A stretch of 64,000 nt of DNA from Lota lota (Eukaryota; Chordata; Actinopteri; Gadiformes; Lotidae), in NCBI GenBank assembly GCA_026745465.1, contig JACYXH010000124.1:32501-96500 (forward strand), written 5' to 3'. Of the stretch, positions 45,880 through 56,114 are shown piece after piece. The notes under the pieces were generated by a model. That model was not told the DNA's origin, made no database searches, and worked only from the letters and a program-made list of their open reading frames with translations. Within the stretch, counting starts at the first letter, position 1; the number at the start of each line of letters is the position of its first letter. The position numbers and the translations under genes were made by a program.

Positions 45880-46649
45880 TCAATACTTAATCAGAATCAG
45901 AATTTGCTTTACTGTCAACAAAGTGTAATACGTACAAGGAATTTGTCTTGGTATTTGGTGCAAGCAATAACAACGACAAAACATAAATATGAAAATAGAA
46001 TTAATTGTAATTAGAAATAATATATAAAATATAAACTGACTATATAAAAAAGACAGAATATACAGAGTATGTTTTAAAAATGTTGCTGTACAGTTGTGAA
46101 GGAATGTGCAAAATATGACCATAGAATGTGCAAATGTTCACAGTATTAAGTTGAACAAAATGTGCAATGTGCAAGAAACTAAAAGATGAAAGGCTGTGTA
46201 TCGCTGCAGCTGTCCTCCACACTTCACACACCTCCACCCAACGCTGAACACCAACTAATGGTGTGGAAATGCAAGCCGCAGTGTAGTGACAACAAGTGTC
46301 TCCAATTCTCATAGCTTTTATAGATTTGAACTCTGGAGACATTCTAAACACGCTTTGCACATCCCGTCATGACAAAACCCGCATCAATAAACAGGATGTA
46401 GAAGCGTTTCACTGATTCTAAAGGTGAACTGCTTGTGATTGACGCGTTTCAGCGTGTAGAACAAACGCAGCAGCGTTTAGTGGAGCACTGAACATGCAGC
46501 AGAGAGTCGGCCTGCCGACGGAGAATCATTCTCAGCAGCTCGAGTAGGTGTGTGCGTAATCCCTGCCCGTTTCTATTGGTCCGCAGTTAGGGCTCCGCAG
46601 TAAAGCATATAAAAGCACGGAGCCAAAGACACACTCAGCGGTCCAAGGC
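45880..46649. repeat. Interspersed repeat and duplicon shared with 60.4-61.0 kb
   Basis: Opens with an AATCAGAATTTGCTTTACTG retroposon-like tail in reverse. From about 46020 it matches 60390-61010, including CGGCCTGCCGACGGAGAATC and GCATATAAAAGCACGGAGCC. No host gene. Confidence 0.65.
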
Positions 46650-46685
46650 ACAAGCCCATAAGGCGAAGCCTAGATGAAATAGAAC
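46650..46685. mobile_element. DIRS terminal-repeat remnant
   Basis: ACAAGCCCATAAGGCGAAGC then CTAGA, then TGAAATAGAAC. This is the right tip of the DIRS element at 49164-52426, with about 14 internal bases missing (CGGCGTAGCC is absent). Confidence 0.7.
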
Positions 46686-46832
46686 AGATGTGTTTATTGC
46701 CGCTACGCTCGCTGCAGGAACGCGCCCCAGCGTGCACGCGCACAGTGCACACACGAGCAGCAGAGCTATGAGAGCAGCAGACAACGGATTCAGTCAGAGT
46801 AGCAAGTAGAGGCGCAAGCAGCACTGCGTGTG
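46685..46832. repeat. Single arm of the fold-back repeat (left-arm orientation)
   Basis: GATGTGTTTATTGCCGCTAC to GCAAGCAGCACTGCGTG. Same as the left arm at 61062-61202. Here no second arm follows. Confidence 0.75.
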
Positions 46833-48096
46833 TGTTGGCTTTCCTTGAAAACACGTGACAATTGATGACAGCCTCAAACGGGCCAGCCCCCGATTGGCTA
46901 GCACAGAAAGGAGGCGGTTCCTGTGAGTTATCCGAGGCTGTGATTGGCTGTCGGGACTTCCCAGTGCGCCATAGTCCTGTCTCTTCCTCATTCTAACGTA
47001 GGTCTTTCTTAGCGATGAGCCCTTAAGACAGTCTTTCTCTAGATCGTCTTTTAATCACTTTTACTTGATTTAGGAACACTTTAACCTCATTTTCTTCCCT
47101 TGCGTTTATACTTTTATAACTTTATGCCGTATGGGGCAGAACACATTTTAATCATGGAATAGATAAGGTTGGCCTACAGTTTACTACCGTTTATGTTGTC
47201 TTTAGGTTATTGGTATATTAAATGATTTAATCTTGGGAAACGGTTCCGTGTAACGCTTATCAATTAGATTTTCCAGACTATAGAGAAATACAACGTTAGT
47301 TTGATTTTATGTTTGTTATTTTCTGACCCGTGTGGTAAATTGAACATTGCATTTGATATTGAAGTTATTCGTTTGTCTTGATGCTACTCAAAATGAAAAG
47401 AAGGACGTGACAGAAATCCGTTGAATGTCCTTATATTTAAAGGACATTTAAAGTTAAGTTAAATATTTGTGCGTAGCGACTGGGGATGGGGCCGTTTATA
47501 AATCCTGCTAGTGACGTGTTGCTGGACTGTACCACTTCCACAGGGGGTTCCTGCAGGTATAGACTCGGTTCCTGTGGTTTAAACCACAGCTGGAGCCATA
47601 GAGGGAGAGAAAGAGACTCGTTGGCCAGCGCCTCCTCGTAATGCTGAAATAAACTATATTATATCACGATAATAAGATGATACCATATCGATGTATTGAG
47701 CTTCACCAGTTGGTTTATATGGAATCTGTGGTTCAGTAAAGTGACAGAATTCAGACTTTGTTCCAGTGGAAAAAATATTCGAACATTCTTTACTTTTAAT
47801 TGGACTGAGTTTTTTTCAAGTCAATTGTATTTTATTTTTGTATTGTAGTTTAAGTACAGCTACAGTCGCCAAGGTGTTTAAAATTCTCATCTGCTGTACA
47901 CATCTGTACTGTAGGGAGGTCAGTGTAGTTCTGTTGTGGGGTTCATATTGATGGTTTTATGTATTATCTACAACGGTTAGTGTGACAATGATCTACTTTT
48001 TCAAAGACTAATTTCAGTGTTGTCTCAACATCTAAAGTTCAAAAGGCAAATGACGTGATCAAAGAGTTGTGTTTGTGTCCAGGTCTCCAGTCTACT
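46833..48096. other. Upstream region of the NLR-type exons
   Basis: AT-rich DNA without recognised genes. A TTTATAAAT box at 47496-47504 and the acceptor TTTGTGTCCAG at 48082 are compatible with a promoter and leading exon of the NLR gene that follows, but this is weak. Confidence 0.35.
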
Positions 48097-48790
48097 ATGA
48101 ATGAGGGGAGAGAGGAGGGGGGTCCTACCTCTAAAACCACTCTGTCTGGGGAACATGGCCGCCAGAGCAAAGCTAAGAGGTAAGAAGAGGATCTCTCACT
48201 GTCTGTGACTGTTGTCCATCTCAGAGCTCAGCAGTGATATATCATGACTCCATCATTAGTCTGAGTAAAAGCTGTGTGTGTGTTGTGTTGAAGCCCAGAG
48301 CAGCAGGAGAGAGCAGACTCCCCTGGACCCAGCTGTGTCTCCATGAAGAGTGACCACTCTATGGAAGAATCTTATAACTTTAAAGATGGAAATCAGTCTA
48401 TTGAGAAAAGGTGAGGATTTATCAGAGATTATAAAAATACAGCATCAATCAAACGTCCATAAATCCTGGTTCTTGTTTTTCTAGAAGAGTCCAGCAGGAG
48501 AGAGCAGACTCCCCTGGACCCAGCTGTGTCTCCATGAAGTGTGACTGGTCTATGGTTTTATCTGGATGGTTCAATCAGTAAAAACACAATAATATTTTTA
48601 AACAAACATAATCATATGTCAGAGATTATAAAACAGACATCCATAAATCCAGATAATTGTTTTTCTTGAAGAGTCCAGCTGGAGAGAAGATACCGCTATC
48701 TACTCAGCTATATCTCCATCAAGAGAAACCACTCTATGGATATACTTGTTCAGTTTAAGGATGGAAATAAATCCATTCTGCAAAGGTAAG
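48097..48790 (+). pseudogene. N-terminal repeat exons of a fish NLR (NLRC3/NLRP12-like) gene, remainder missing
   Basis: Exon 48097-48179 reads MNEGREEGGPTSKTTLSGEH and continues to KAKR. Exon 48294-48410 reads SPEQQERADSPGPSCVSMKS, then DHSMEESYNFKDGNQSIEKR. Exon from 48488 repeats RVQQERADSPGPSCVSMK but hits TAA at 48579-48581. A fourth, decayed copy lies at about 48676-48786. Exons 1 and 2 join in phase 2 with good GT-AG sites. These tandem N-terminal exons are typical of the expanded fish NLR group, in which NACHT and leucine-rich repeats should follow. Neither is present before the DIRS element at 49164. A relic is most likely. Confidence 0.75.
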
Positions 48791-49189
48791 GATTGATCAG
48801 AAATTAGAAAAATACTGCATCTATCAAACGTCAATACGGTCTCATCGCACTGCAAACAAGAATTGTTAAATTGTTTTGCTCAAAGGTGACTCTGATCAGA
48901 TTGTTTTTAGAACAGTGTGAACAGCACAAATCACATGGAATCGGGTCTTTTCAATTCTGATTTGGGGCTGTGAGATGTCCTGAATCACATACAGGTCGGA
49001 TTTTGCTTGATGCAGTCCCAGGTTTAACACTCATATTGGAATTCTTGTGACTTTGACGTCATTTTACATAGATATTTGTCAGTATTCTGTGCTTGCTGTA
49101 GTCACTCAACAATACAAACATTAAAAACAGCTGCAATGGAGGTTGCAGCTGTAGGACAGTGAAAACGATAGTTATGTTATTATAACTCT

Positions 49190-49379
49190 AGTTCTATGAT
49201 TGTAGGCGTAGCCGTCTAGGCTTCGCCTTATGGGCTTGTCCCGTGCGCGCACTCGCGTGCACTGAAAATTTTCAGCAATGCACCAATCAACGTGGGCACA
49301 GCCCACACTTCCCACGGCACCGTGTATATAACGCGGCGCACAGCTGCGTTCGTCCTCCTAGCTATTCTTTCAGCATTTG
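49190..49379. repeat. DIRS terminal inverted repeat (3' terminus of the element)
   Basis: Carries GTCTAGGCTTCGCCTTATGG, CTGAAAATTTTCAGCAATGC and ACCGTGTATATAACGCGG, the inverse of 52240-52426. The GTATATAA motif lies in the copy that faces the genes on the other side and may act as a TATA box there. Confidence 0.9.
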
Positions 49380-49400
49380 GAGGGTACAGCAGGTGGGAAA

Positions 49401-49500
49401 CTAGACGGCTACGCCTACAATCATAGAACTAGAGTTATAATAACATAACTATCGTTCTATTTCATGTAGGCTATGCCGTCTAGGCTTCGCCTTATGGGCT
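49401..49500. repeat. DIRS internal complementary region
   Basis: 49401-49454 is the reverse complement of the outer left edge (about 49164-49217). 49454-49500 is the reverse complement of the right edge (about 52380-52426). In DIRS elements this region guides joining of the ends into a circular DNA before integration. Confidence 0.85.
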
Positions 49501-49924
49501 AAGGTGAAGCTGCGAGCGGAGCCCGATAAATGTACTCCTGCTGGACCCAAGTCACAAAAAAATAAGGACGTAAGTCACAGGGCACATCAGACTCAATAAG
49601 CCGAAGATGTGCAAAACACAACAGCTAAATAAGAAACCCCGAATTCTCTTAAAAACACGCAAAGCGATGATAAAGAGAATAGAGTGAGTCTGTAACTCTG
49701 ACTCAACCCGTAATTCGATGAACACGAAAAGGGGGAATGCAGAGCAACAAGGCTTCTCCTACGTCCGCTACCATAGGGGCGGCGCTAGGAGGAAAGTCAA
49801 GCTACCAATAGCAACGAGCAACAAGGCCCTTCCTACCTACGCTCAAAGATGCGACAGGAGGAAACCTGTTGTGCAATGTTTAATAATAGAGGGCAGGATA
49901 TAAAACGCCGGTTACGAACCGTAA

Positions 49925-51598
49925 TCAGAGTAATAATAACCTGTCACTCCTGAGCTCAGTACCCACGCTGGAACACCATCGGGTGACAGCGGAGAGAGAA
50001 TGAAGCTGAGCGACATCACGAGCGTAACAGGCTCTGATGAACGATAAACCAATATCTAATTCGTAGAGAGGGAGCCCGACTCCAACACAGAGTGGCCGAG
50101 CGAGCCCCTGGACATGTCTAACGTAGAAACGAATAAAAGGATCGGGGGAAGACCATGACGCAGCCGCGCAAATGTCTTCCACCGAAATGCCCCTGGATAG
50201 CGCCAATGAAGCGGCCATCCCTCGTGCAGAGTGAGCTCTAACACCCAGCGGTGGCACTAAGCCCTGCCGAGAGTAGGCTAAGCAGACACCCTCACATATC
50301 CAGCGGGACAGACGCTGCTTAGAAAGAGCGCGACCCTTGGCAGCGTCGCTATAACACACAAACAACTGTTGTGTGGAGCGAAACTCAGCTGATCGTTTCA
50401 CGTACATAGCCAATGCCCGAACCGGGCACAGGAGATGTAACTCCGCATCCGCTTCACTGGTATGAGGCGGGGGGTGAAAAGCCTTAAGCACAATATCCCT
50501 CGACCGAAAAGAACTGAGAATGTTCTTGGGGAGGAACGCAGGATTGGGTCTAAGTAGCGCGAAGGAGCTGTCCTCGTTAAATAACAAGCAGCTCGGGCTG
50601 ACAGACAGCGCGGCTAACTCGCCGGCACGTTTGGCAGAAACCAAAGCCAATAAGAGCGCTGTTTTAAAGGAAATGGCATCCAAAGGGGCTTGAGACAGAG
50701 GCTCGAAAGGGTCCTTGGATAAACCCCGCAACACGGTGGGAAGATCCCAGCGCGGTGTGAGCACACGAGAAACAGGTTTAACACGTCTAACCCCACGCAA
50801 GAATCTCTTGACCAGTGGGTGGCTGAAAACCGGTTTCCCGTCATATCCTGCGTGGCCAGCCGAAACGGCTGCCGCATAGACTTTGATGGTGGAGAAAGCC
50901 AAACCTTTCTCCAGTAAACACTGAAGGAACCCCAGCACGCTTCCCACCTCACAGCGAGATGGGATAACGTGGTTGAGGTCACACCACGTAGAGAAAGCGC
51001 CCCACTTCGCCGCGTAAAGGGAGGAAGTGGAAGGCGCGCGAGCACTCTGAATAGTGTTGATAACTGACGCTGGCAGACCTCTGCCTTGCAAAATCAACCT
51101 CTCAGAAGCCAAACCAACAACCGACCCGTCACATAGGGTGGGTGGTGCACCGTCCCATGAGCCTGCGTCAGCGCGTCTGGTCTGATCGGTACCGGCCACG
51201 GCTCCGTGCAAGAGAGCGCCGCTAGCTCTGGGAACCACAGAGCTGAGCGGTTCTCCGGGGCCACTAGAATGAGGGACAATCCCTCCTGCCTGACCCGCTC
51301 TAGGAGAGGGTGGATTAGTTGAAGCGGCGGGAACGCATATAAGAGTTCCCGCGGCCACGGTGTGTGAGCCATCGCGTCCACCCCCAACGGGGAAAGATCC
51401 CGAGGGCTGAGAGAGAACCACAGATTGCAGTGGGTGTTCTCCCTGGACGCAAAAAGGTCCACCTGAGCAATCCCGAACCTCTGCCAGATCAGTCTGACAA
51501 TGTCGGGATGTAACCGCTACTCGTCTCGGCGGGGACCGCCGCGAGACATGAGGTCCGCCCCAAAGTTCAGGGCACCCGCGATATGCAGGGCGGACCAC
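49925..51598 (-). CDS. DIRS tyrosine recombinase (open frame intact over the catalytic domain)
   Basis: Frame of 557 residues. The first 170 or so overlap the RNase H frame and are probably not translated as such. From about 185 (APSTSSLYAAKWGAFSTWCD) it is a core-binding plus catalytic domain. Catalytic residues: Arg324 (SAKRAGEL), His456-x-x-Arg459 (AHSARGMAAS), Trp482 (ASWSSPDPF) and nucleophile Tyr492 (RFYVRH). The enzyme would integrate circular element DNA without making a target duplication. The frame has no ATG before the catalytic part (its first codon is GTG), so expression would need a frameshift or another start. All catalytic residues are present. Confidence 0.85.
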   Translation of the reverse strand: MVRPAYRGCPELWGGPHVSRRSPPRRVAVTSRHCQTDLAEVRDCSGGPFCVQGEHPLQSVVLSQPSGSFPVGGGRDGSHTVAAGTLICVPAASTNPPSPRAGQAGGIVPHSSGPGEPLSSVVPRASGALLHGAVAGTDQTRRADAGSWDGAPPTLCDGSVVGLASERLILQGRGLPASVINTIQSARAPSTSSLYAAKWGAFSTWCDLNHVIPSRCEVGSVLGFLQCLLEKGLAFSTIKVYAAAVSAGHAGYDGKPVFSHPLVKRFLRGVRRVKPVSRVLTPRWDLPTVLRGLSKDPFEPLSQAPLDAISFKTALLLALVSAKRAGELAALSVSPSCLLFNEDSSFALLRPNPAFLPKNILSSFRSRDIVLKAFHPPPHTSEADAELHLLCPVRALAMYVKRSAEFRSTQQLFVCYSDAAKGRALSKQRLSRWICEGVCLAYSRQGLVPPLGVRAHSARGMAASLALSRGISVEDICAAASWSSPDPFIRFYVRHVQGLARPLCVGVGLPLYELDIGLSFIRACYARDVAQLHSLSAVTRWCSSVGTELRSDRLLLL

Positions 51599-52242
51599 CC
51601 CTCCACCCAGGTGAAATCGGTGAACGCCTTCACCGGGGCCTTAAGGGAGGACGGGTCCACAGCCGCCGCGGTAAGATACCGCTGAACGGGTGGGAACAGA
51701 GGGCATATAGTAGGCCGTCTGGTCGACGAAGGAGGCCTAAAATAGTCCCCCTGCATGTCGTCCAGTTCCGGGGAGGGCGGCGGAGGTGGCATGGCGATGC
51801 CCTTGATGGCCGCTGCCTCGCCCATGATATCGCCGAACAGGTCGGCGAAACGATGCGGCTTCTCCGGGGGCAAAACCCCTGAAGGCCTTGAGGAAGTCCC
51901 CGACGCGGAGTCCACATCGAGGTCGTAGTCCTCGTCTTCCCCCGGTGTCGCCACGGCGTCGAAGATATCGATGGCGTCCGCTAGCTCCACCGACGGGGAA
52001 AAAAACAGGTGCCTCGAGAGGAGAACCTCTTGAGGTAGGGTGGTACAGGCGGCGCAGGAGCCGGAGCCTGAAAAGGCTGCCATGGCGTGCTCCGCACCGA
52101 GGCAACGGAAACACATGACGTGCCCGTCGTCCGGAGCAAGGATCGCCGGGCAAGAGAAGCAGAGAGGCCCTGAAAAGGGCCGTACCTCCGCAGATGCCGC
52201 CGCGCCGCTGCTGCATGAAGTCATCATGTTTTGTTGGTACAA
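51094..52242 (-). pseudogene. DIRS gag-like start fused to the end of RNase H, with a TAG stop
   Basis: The frame opens upstream of an ATG at 52227. It shows a cysteine-rich start (CFSC...CFRC...CAAC), an acidic stretch and a proline-rich stretch. At about 51620 it passes directly into FTWVEGWSALHIAGALNFGA DLMSRGG in RNase H style. The reverse transcriptase core between them is deleted in frame. A TAG at 51519-51517 replaces the expected Trp codon (DE, stop, RLHPDIV). The frame then runs on to 51094 through QVDLFASRENT. It cannot support its own reverse transcription. Confidence 0.8.
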
Positions 52243-52426
52243 ATGCTGAAAGAAAAAAGAGGACGAACGCAGCTGTGCGCCGCGTTATATACACGGTGCC
52301 GTGGGAAGTGTGGGCTGTGGCCACGTTGATTGGTGCATTGCTGAAAATTTTCAGTGCACGCGAGTGCGCGCACGGGACAAGCCCATAAGGCGAAGCCTAG
52401 ACGGCGTAGCCTACATGAAATAGAAC
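52240..52426. repeat. DIRS terminal inverted repeat (5' terminus of the element)
   Basis: Inverse of 49190-49379. Contains a minus-strand GTATATAACGCGGCG TATA-like motif at about 52280-52295, upstream of the gag-like frame, the probable element promoter. Confidence 0.9.
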
Positions 52427-53592
52427 AAGTTGATTTAAAGGCTTGTTTCGCTGCGCATCCACAAAGTCTCAGCGCATTTTTCCATGAGGACACATACGTT
52501 AGCTCAGTGATCTTTTAAATCACCGATTCCGCATTGCAAAGTGGTTCAAAGACTAAAAGAGTAGTTTGGAAACAGAGTAAGTCCATAGCCACGTGTGTTG
52601 ATACGGAGCGCAGGAGTACAGCACGCTACAGTACAACATGGCGCCCTGCAGACAGGACGGCTTCAACGAGGATTATGGCTCAACATGTTGGACTCACCTT
52701 CTAATGTTTCCGTCTGAATATTCCCTTTAAAAAGGCTTCTTTGTCTCCGGAGCGTGAGAAGGGCCGACACGTGACGTTTCCTCACTTTGGTTTCAATGAA
52801 CTTCCGTCTCCCGAACAAGAGAGAAGGGTCTGTCTATAGAGCTCCAGGCTCGGCCACGCCCCTCCTGTGGGACCATTTCCGGTCCTGAGCTTGGAGAAGG
52901 AAGTTACGTCTGAAATGGTGAACGCCAGAATGGACGATACGATCGGCCCATACACATCCATCTACTGTAGGTTTCATCAGGTCATTTTACATCAAGCACG
53001 GAACGAATAAATGGCACGAAAAACTGATGAAATAATTCGGGCTGACAAAATGGCGTCAACTTTACATCAGTTACGACGCGAATATGCGGCATTTTCCAGT
53101 AGGAATCGCACAGTGAAATAATTCAACCCTCAACCTAGTCAATGCTCTGTCATTTCATCTAAATATCCTATGTATTTAGAGGACTCAATTAGAATGGAGT
53201 TTCCCTTTTTAATCCAAGTGTAAAATAGTAAAACAATCACCCCCAATAGTAATAATAGTATAGTTTAAATTAGTTTGAATCTAATATGAAATACATGTAT
53301 CATTATAATCATGTTATTATTATTATATTTACGTCTTATATAATAATCTGATTTAAATCAGAATAAAAATAACACAAATAATTCCCTTTTTAACCCAAGT
53401 GTAAAATAGTGTAGAGAATGGCAGCTTCTGGATGAAGGGATTATGATAAGTGAGTAAATGATAAGTCCATGTTTTGGAAAAGTACAACTTTGAGCTTTTT
53501 TCCCTGTTTGATAACTGAAAGTCGGCTATCACACACAAAAGATCCGTGTTTTGAGGTTGGGTTGGACGATTCAGAGTATGAGTCTCCTGCAA
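52427..53592. other. Duplicated TRIM-A upstream flank, without a TRIM gene
   Basis: Matches about 2205-3250, including the minus-strand first-exon donor motif (TTGGACTCACCTTCTAATG at 52689) and the TATA-like CTATAGAGCTC region near 52838. A TRIM promoter copy is thus present, but toward lower coordinates it meets the DIRS element and the NLR relic, not a TRIM coding exon. Confidence 0.6.
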
Positions 53593-53664
53593 GCATTGGT
53601 GGTATAGTGGTGAGCATAGCTGCCTTCCAAGCAGTTGACCCGGGTTCTATTCCCGGCCAATGCA
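53593..53664 (+). tRNA. tRNA-Gly (TCC), T-loop variant
   Basis: 72 bases, cloverleaf intact, anticodon TCC in GCCTTCCAAGC. The T loop reads TTCTATT where TTCGATT is standard (position 57 purine lost), which also changes the internal B box of the promoter. Confidence 0.85.
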
Positions 53665-53911
53665 TCGCTATCTATTTACCAATCCCAAAGTGATTTAGGA
53701 CTTTCGAGATTGTTGTTTGGATTTATTTGCAGTAATTGTTGTTCTCTGGACTACATTTAAGTGAAATTGAAACATTTAACAGTGGTTCAGACCATAGAGA
53801 ATGAAGAAGACCCTTAATGTCTAGAGTTGTCCTAGGAAGCTCACCAGCAAATTAGGTTACTCTGTGTTTTAAGTTCAGGTTCTGAACAAAATGCAGCAAT
53901 TTCTCACTGCT

Positions 53912-53983
53912 GCATTGGTGTTATAGTGGTAAGCATAGCTGCCTTCCAAGCAGTTGACCCGGGTTCGGTTCCTGGCCAATGCA
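53912..53983 (+). tRNA. tRNA-Gly (TCC), D-arm and T-loop variant
   Basis: Anticodon TCC. Differs from the standard gene in the A box (TGTTATAGTGG) and T loop (TTCGGTT, losing A58). Stem change CCTGG leaves a G-U pair. It may be a decaying copy. Confidence 0.75.
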
Positions 53984-54129
53984 TCGATATCTTCTTACCA
54001 TTGCCACAGCGATTAAAGTCTTTGTAAGTGAGGGTCTGGATTTTCTTTGCAGGGTAAAGGACAGCCGCATGACTATGATTCATCACATTTACTACATGAA
54101 AAGGACGTTGATGTGTGAATGATGCAAAC

Positions 54130-54210
54130 GATGAGGATGGGATTCGAACCCACACGTGCAGAGCACAAAGGACTAGCAGTCCATCACCTTAACCACTTGG
54201 CCACCCCAAC
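54130..54210 (-). tRNA. tRNA-Ser (GCT)
   Basis: 81 bases with a long variable arm, anticodon loop CTGCTAG and T loop TTCGAAT. The acceptor stem (GTTGGGG with CCTCATC) has one U-U mismatch and one G-U pair, and the anticodon stem has a mismatch. Confidence 0.8.
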
Positions 54211-54369
54211 AGCCGACTTAAGTATAAAACATTTTGAATTTGTTAAGAAATGTGATCTAGACTACATTTAAGCAACACAGGAATTTTGAACTGTGTTGAA
54301 CATTTGGGTAGTGAATTACGGATGTGAGAAAGCAAACTGAGACGTCTTCCAAAGGTACACAGTACCAAT

Positions 54370-54441
54370 AGGTTCCACCGAGATTTGAACTCGGATCACT
54401 GGATTCAGAGTCCAGAGTGCTAACCATTACACCATGGAACC
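54370..54441 (-). tRNA. tRNA-Gln (CTG)
   Basis: GGTTCCATGGTGTAATGGTT to GGTGGAACC, anticodon CTG in ACTCTGAAT, T loop TTCAAAT as in vertebrate tRNA-Gln. Stems intact. Confidence 0.93.
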
Positions 54442-54657
54442 ATTTCCAGCACGTGTTTCAATAGAGACTCCATAACAACTATATTTCAAACCTGGAGGAC
54501 TGTGATTTTTAGCGACTACTCTGAAACTTGGTTGAATTCATGGTCTATTATCGTTCAGTTATTGGCTGAGTTATTCTAGGAGGCTTGCAAGCAATCTAGT
54601 TTCCACCTTGATTTGAGGTCAGTTCAGACGATTCAGAGTAGAGAATGTCTCAAGCCA

Positions 54658-54729
54658 GCATTGGTGGTATAGTGGTGAGCATAGCTGCCTTCCAAGCAGT
54701 TGACCCGGGTTAGATTCCCGGCCAATGCA
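54658..54729 (+). tRNA. tRNA-Gly (TCC), T-loop variant
   Basis: Same as the first copy, but the T loop reads TTAGATT (C56 replaced by A). Flanks (GATTCAGAGTA before, GGACTTTCGAGAT after) match those of the copy at 53593, so gene and flanks were duplicated together. Confidence 0.8.
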
Positions 54730-55405
54730 TCGGTATCTAGTTACCAATGCCAAAGTTAGTTAGGACTTTCGAGATCATTGTCGGGATTTATTTGCCTTAA
54801 ATGTTGTGTTGATGAGTGTTATTCAATGAAAATTGGAAGCTTTTCGTTTCCTGGAAAGATTGTCGTACATATTCACAGGGAGTGGTTCCTCTATGCCACA
54901 GAGCCTGCCAAGTTTCTACAGTAGCCCAGAATGGACAAACAGCTGTAGAAAGGACACCTTTTTTAATTAACATCATATTCGCTATCTTACTTGCAAGCTA
55001 TGGCCTATAGTCTGACAGTCTAAATTACTAAATAAAATTACATATCAAGCAAGGAACCTTATCCTTTCATATTTTACTACACGATGCTGTGGTGGACGAT
55101 GCCCTCATTTTGGATTTCCCTACAGGCACCTAACAGGACAGTACAGTCCATCATAGTTCCTCCTACGTCGTTGGAAAGGGAGCGGAGAGGAGGGAGTATA
55201 AAGTTGGTTGCATTCTGCAACCCCAACACTAGGTGGCACTAAATCCCACGCACTGCACATTCGTCAAAACCATATTCAATAGGAGTGATATTTTTCATTA
55301 AAATGTATCTATAAAATGTAACCTTGTATCATCGAGTTTTACTGTACTTAAACTCTATTTAAGCCCCAATTTTGGACTATACTGGACTCCTGCATCTTCT
55401 TAGCA
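54730..55405. other. Unique sequence inside the tRNA cluster
   Basis: No gene recognised. It contains a GGTGGCACTAAATCCCAC block and AT-rich DNA. Confidence 0.4.
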
Positions 55406-55478
55406 GCCTCGTTGGCGCAGTTGGCAGCGCGTCAGTCTCATAATCTGAAGGTCGTGAGTTCGACCCTCACACGGGGCA
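55406..55478 (+). tRNA. tRNA-Met (CAT), elongator
   Basis: GCCTCGTTGGCGCAGTTGGC, anticodon CAT in CTCATAATC, T loop TTCGACC, 3' end CACGGGGCA. All stems pair. Confidence 0.93.
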
Positions 55479-56114
55479 CAGGGTTTTAGAAACGACAAAG
55501 AATCACACTTTGTAAAATCATCAACCAAATCGGATGCCAGAACCCTGTTTGAAGAAGCTGGATTTCTAGGATAACTGAATATGCTAATGGTGTGTTATGA
55601 GAGAATCTAGTAGCTTCTAAAAGAAAAGACTTGTAATGACCTACATGCAATATGAAAATCCTATAATACTACTGCATACATTTTGTAGAGAATGTAACTA
55701 TTCCACAGAAAATGACCCCATTCTACCTATTGTACGTTTTTATTGAAATAAAGTGTACAAACATTTGATTGTTGTCATTCATATTTCAGAAGTATAAACT
55801 AATACTCGTTTTGTTTAAGAAACTAGAGATTTTTAACATGCACCTGCAAATGTTTCTCAATTTCATATTGTTAAATGTATAATAAACATTCAGCAGTAAT
55901 CAGATATTGATCAATATAGTTTCTGTAATCGAATCATGTATCATGGGTTATATTTTACAATAGTCAGGGTTCTTTTCCGAATGAATTCCTTCTTGTCAAA
56001 TGAAAGCAGTACAACATTAATGCAGTTCTCTCAGATCAACATAGTAGAGATTCCCATGCAGGAAACAACATTAGTTTTTGGTTGTTTGATTAATTCATTC
56101 ATCAAGCAAAGGTC
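55479..56114. other. 3' flank of TRIM copy F
   Basis: From about 55690 the sequence is the reverse complement of the region behind TRIM copy E (41503-41910), with a single minisatellite unit and the polyadenylation region. It holds no separate gene. Confidence 0.6.

Larger units (their letters stand above)
49164..52426 (-). mobile_element. DIRS-type tyrosine-recombinase retrotransposon, reverse-transcriptase part deleted
   Basis: 3.26 kb. Inverted terminal repeats at 49190-49379 and 52240-52426. An internal complementary region lies just inside the left terminus (49401-49500): its first half is complementary to the outer left edge, its second half to the outer right edge, meeting at GTT. This layout and a GTT junction are diagnostic of DIRS elements. 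Coding is on the minus strand: a gag-like start fused to the end of RNase H, then an overlapping tyrosine recombinase. The reverse transcriptase is missing, so the copy is non-autonomous. The right flank continues as TRIM-A-flank duplicon. Confidence 0.9.
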
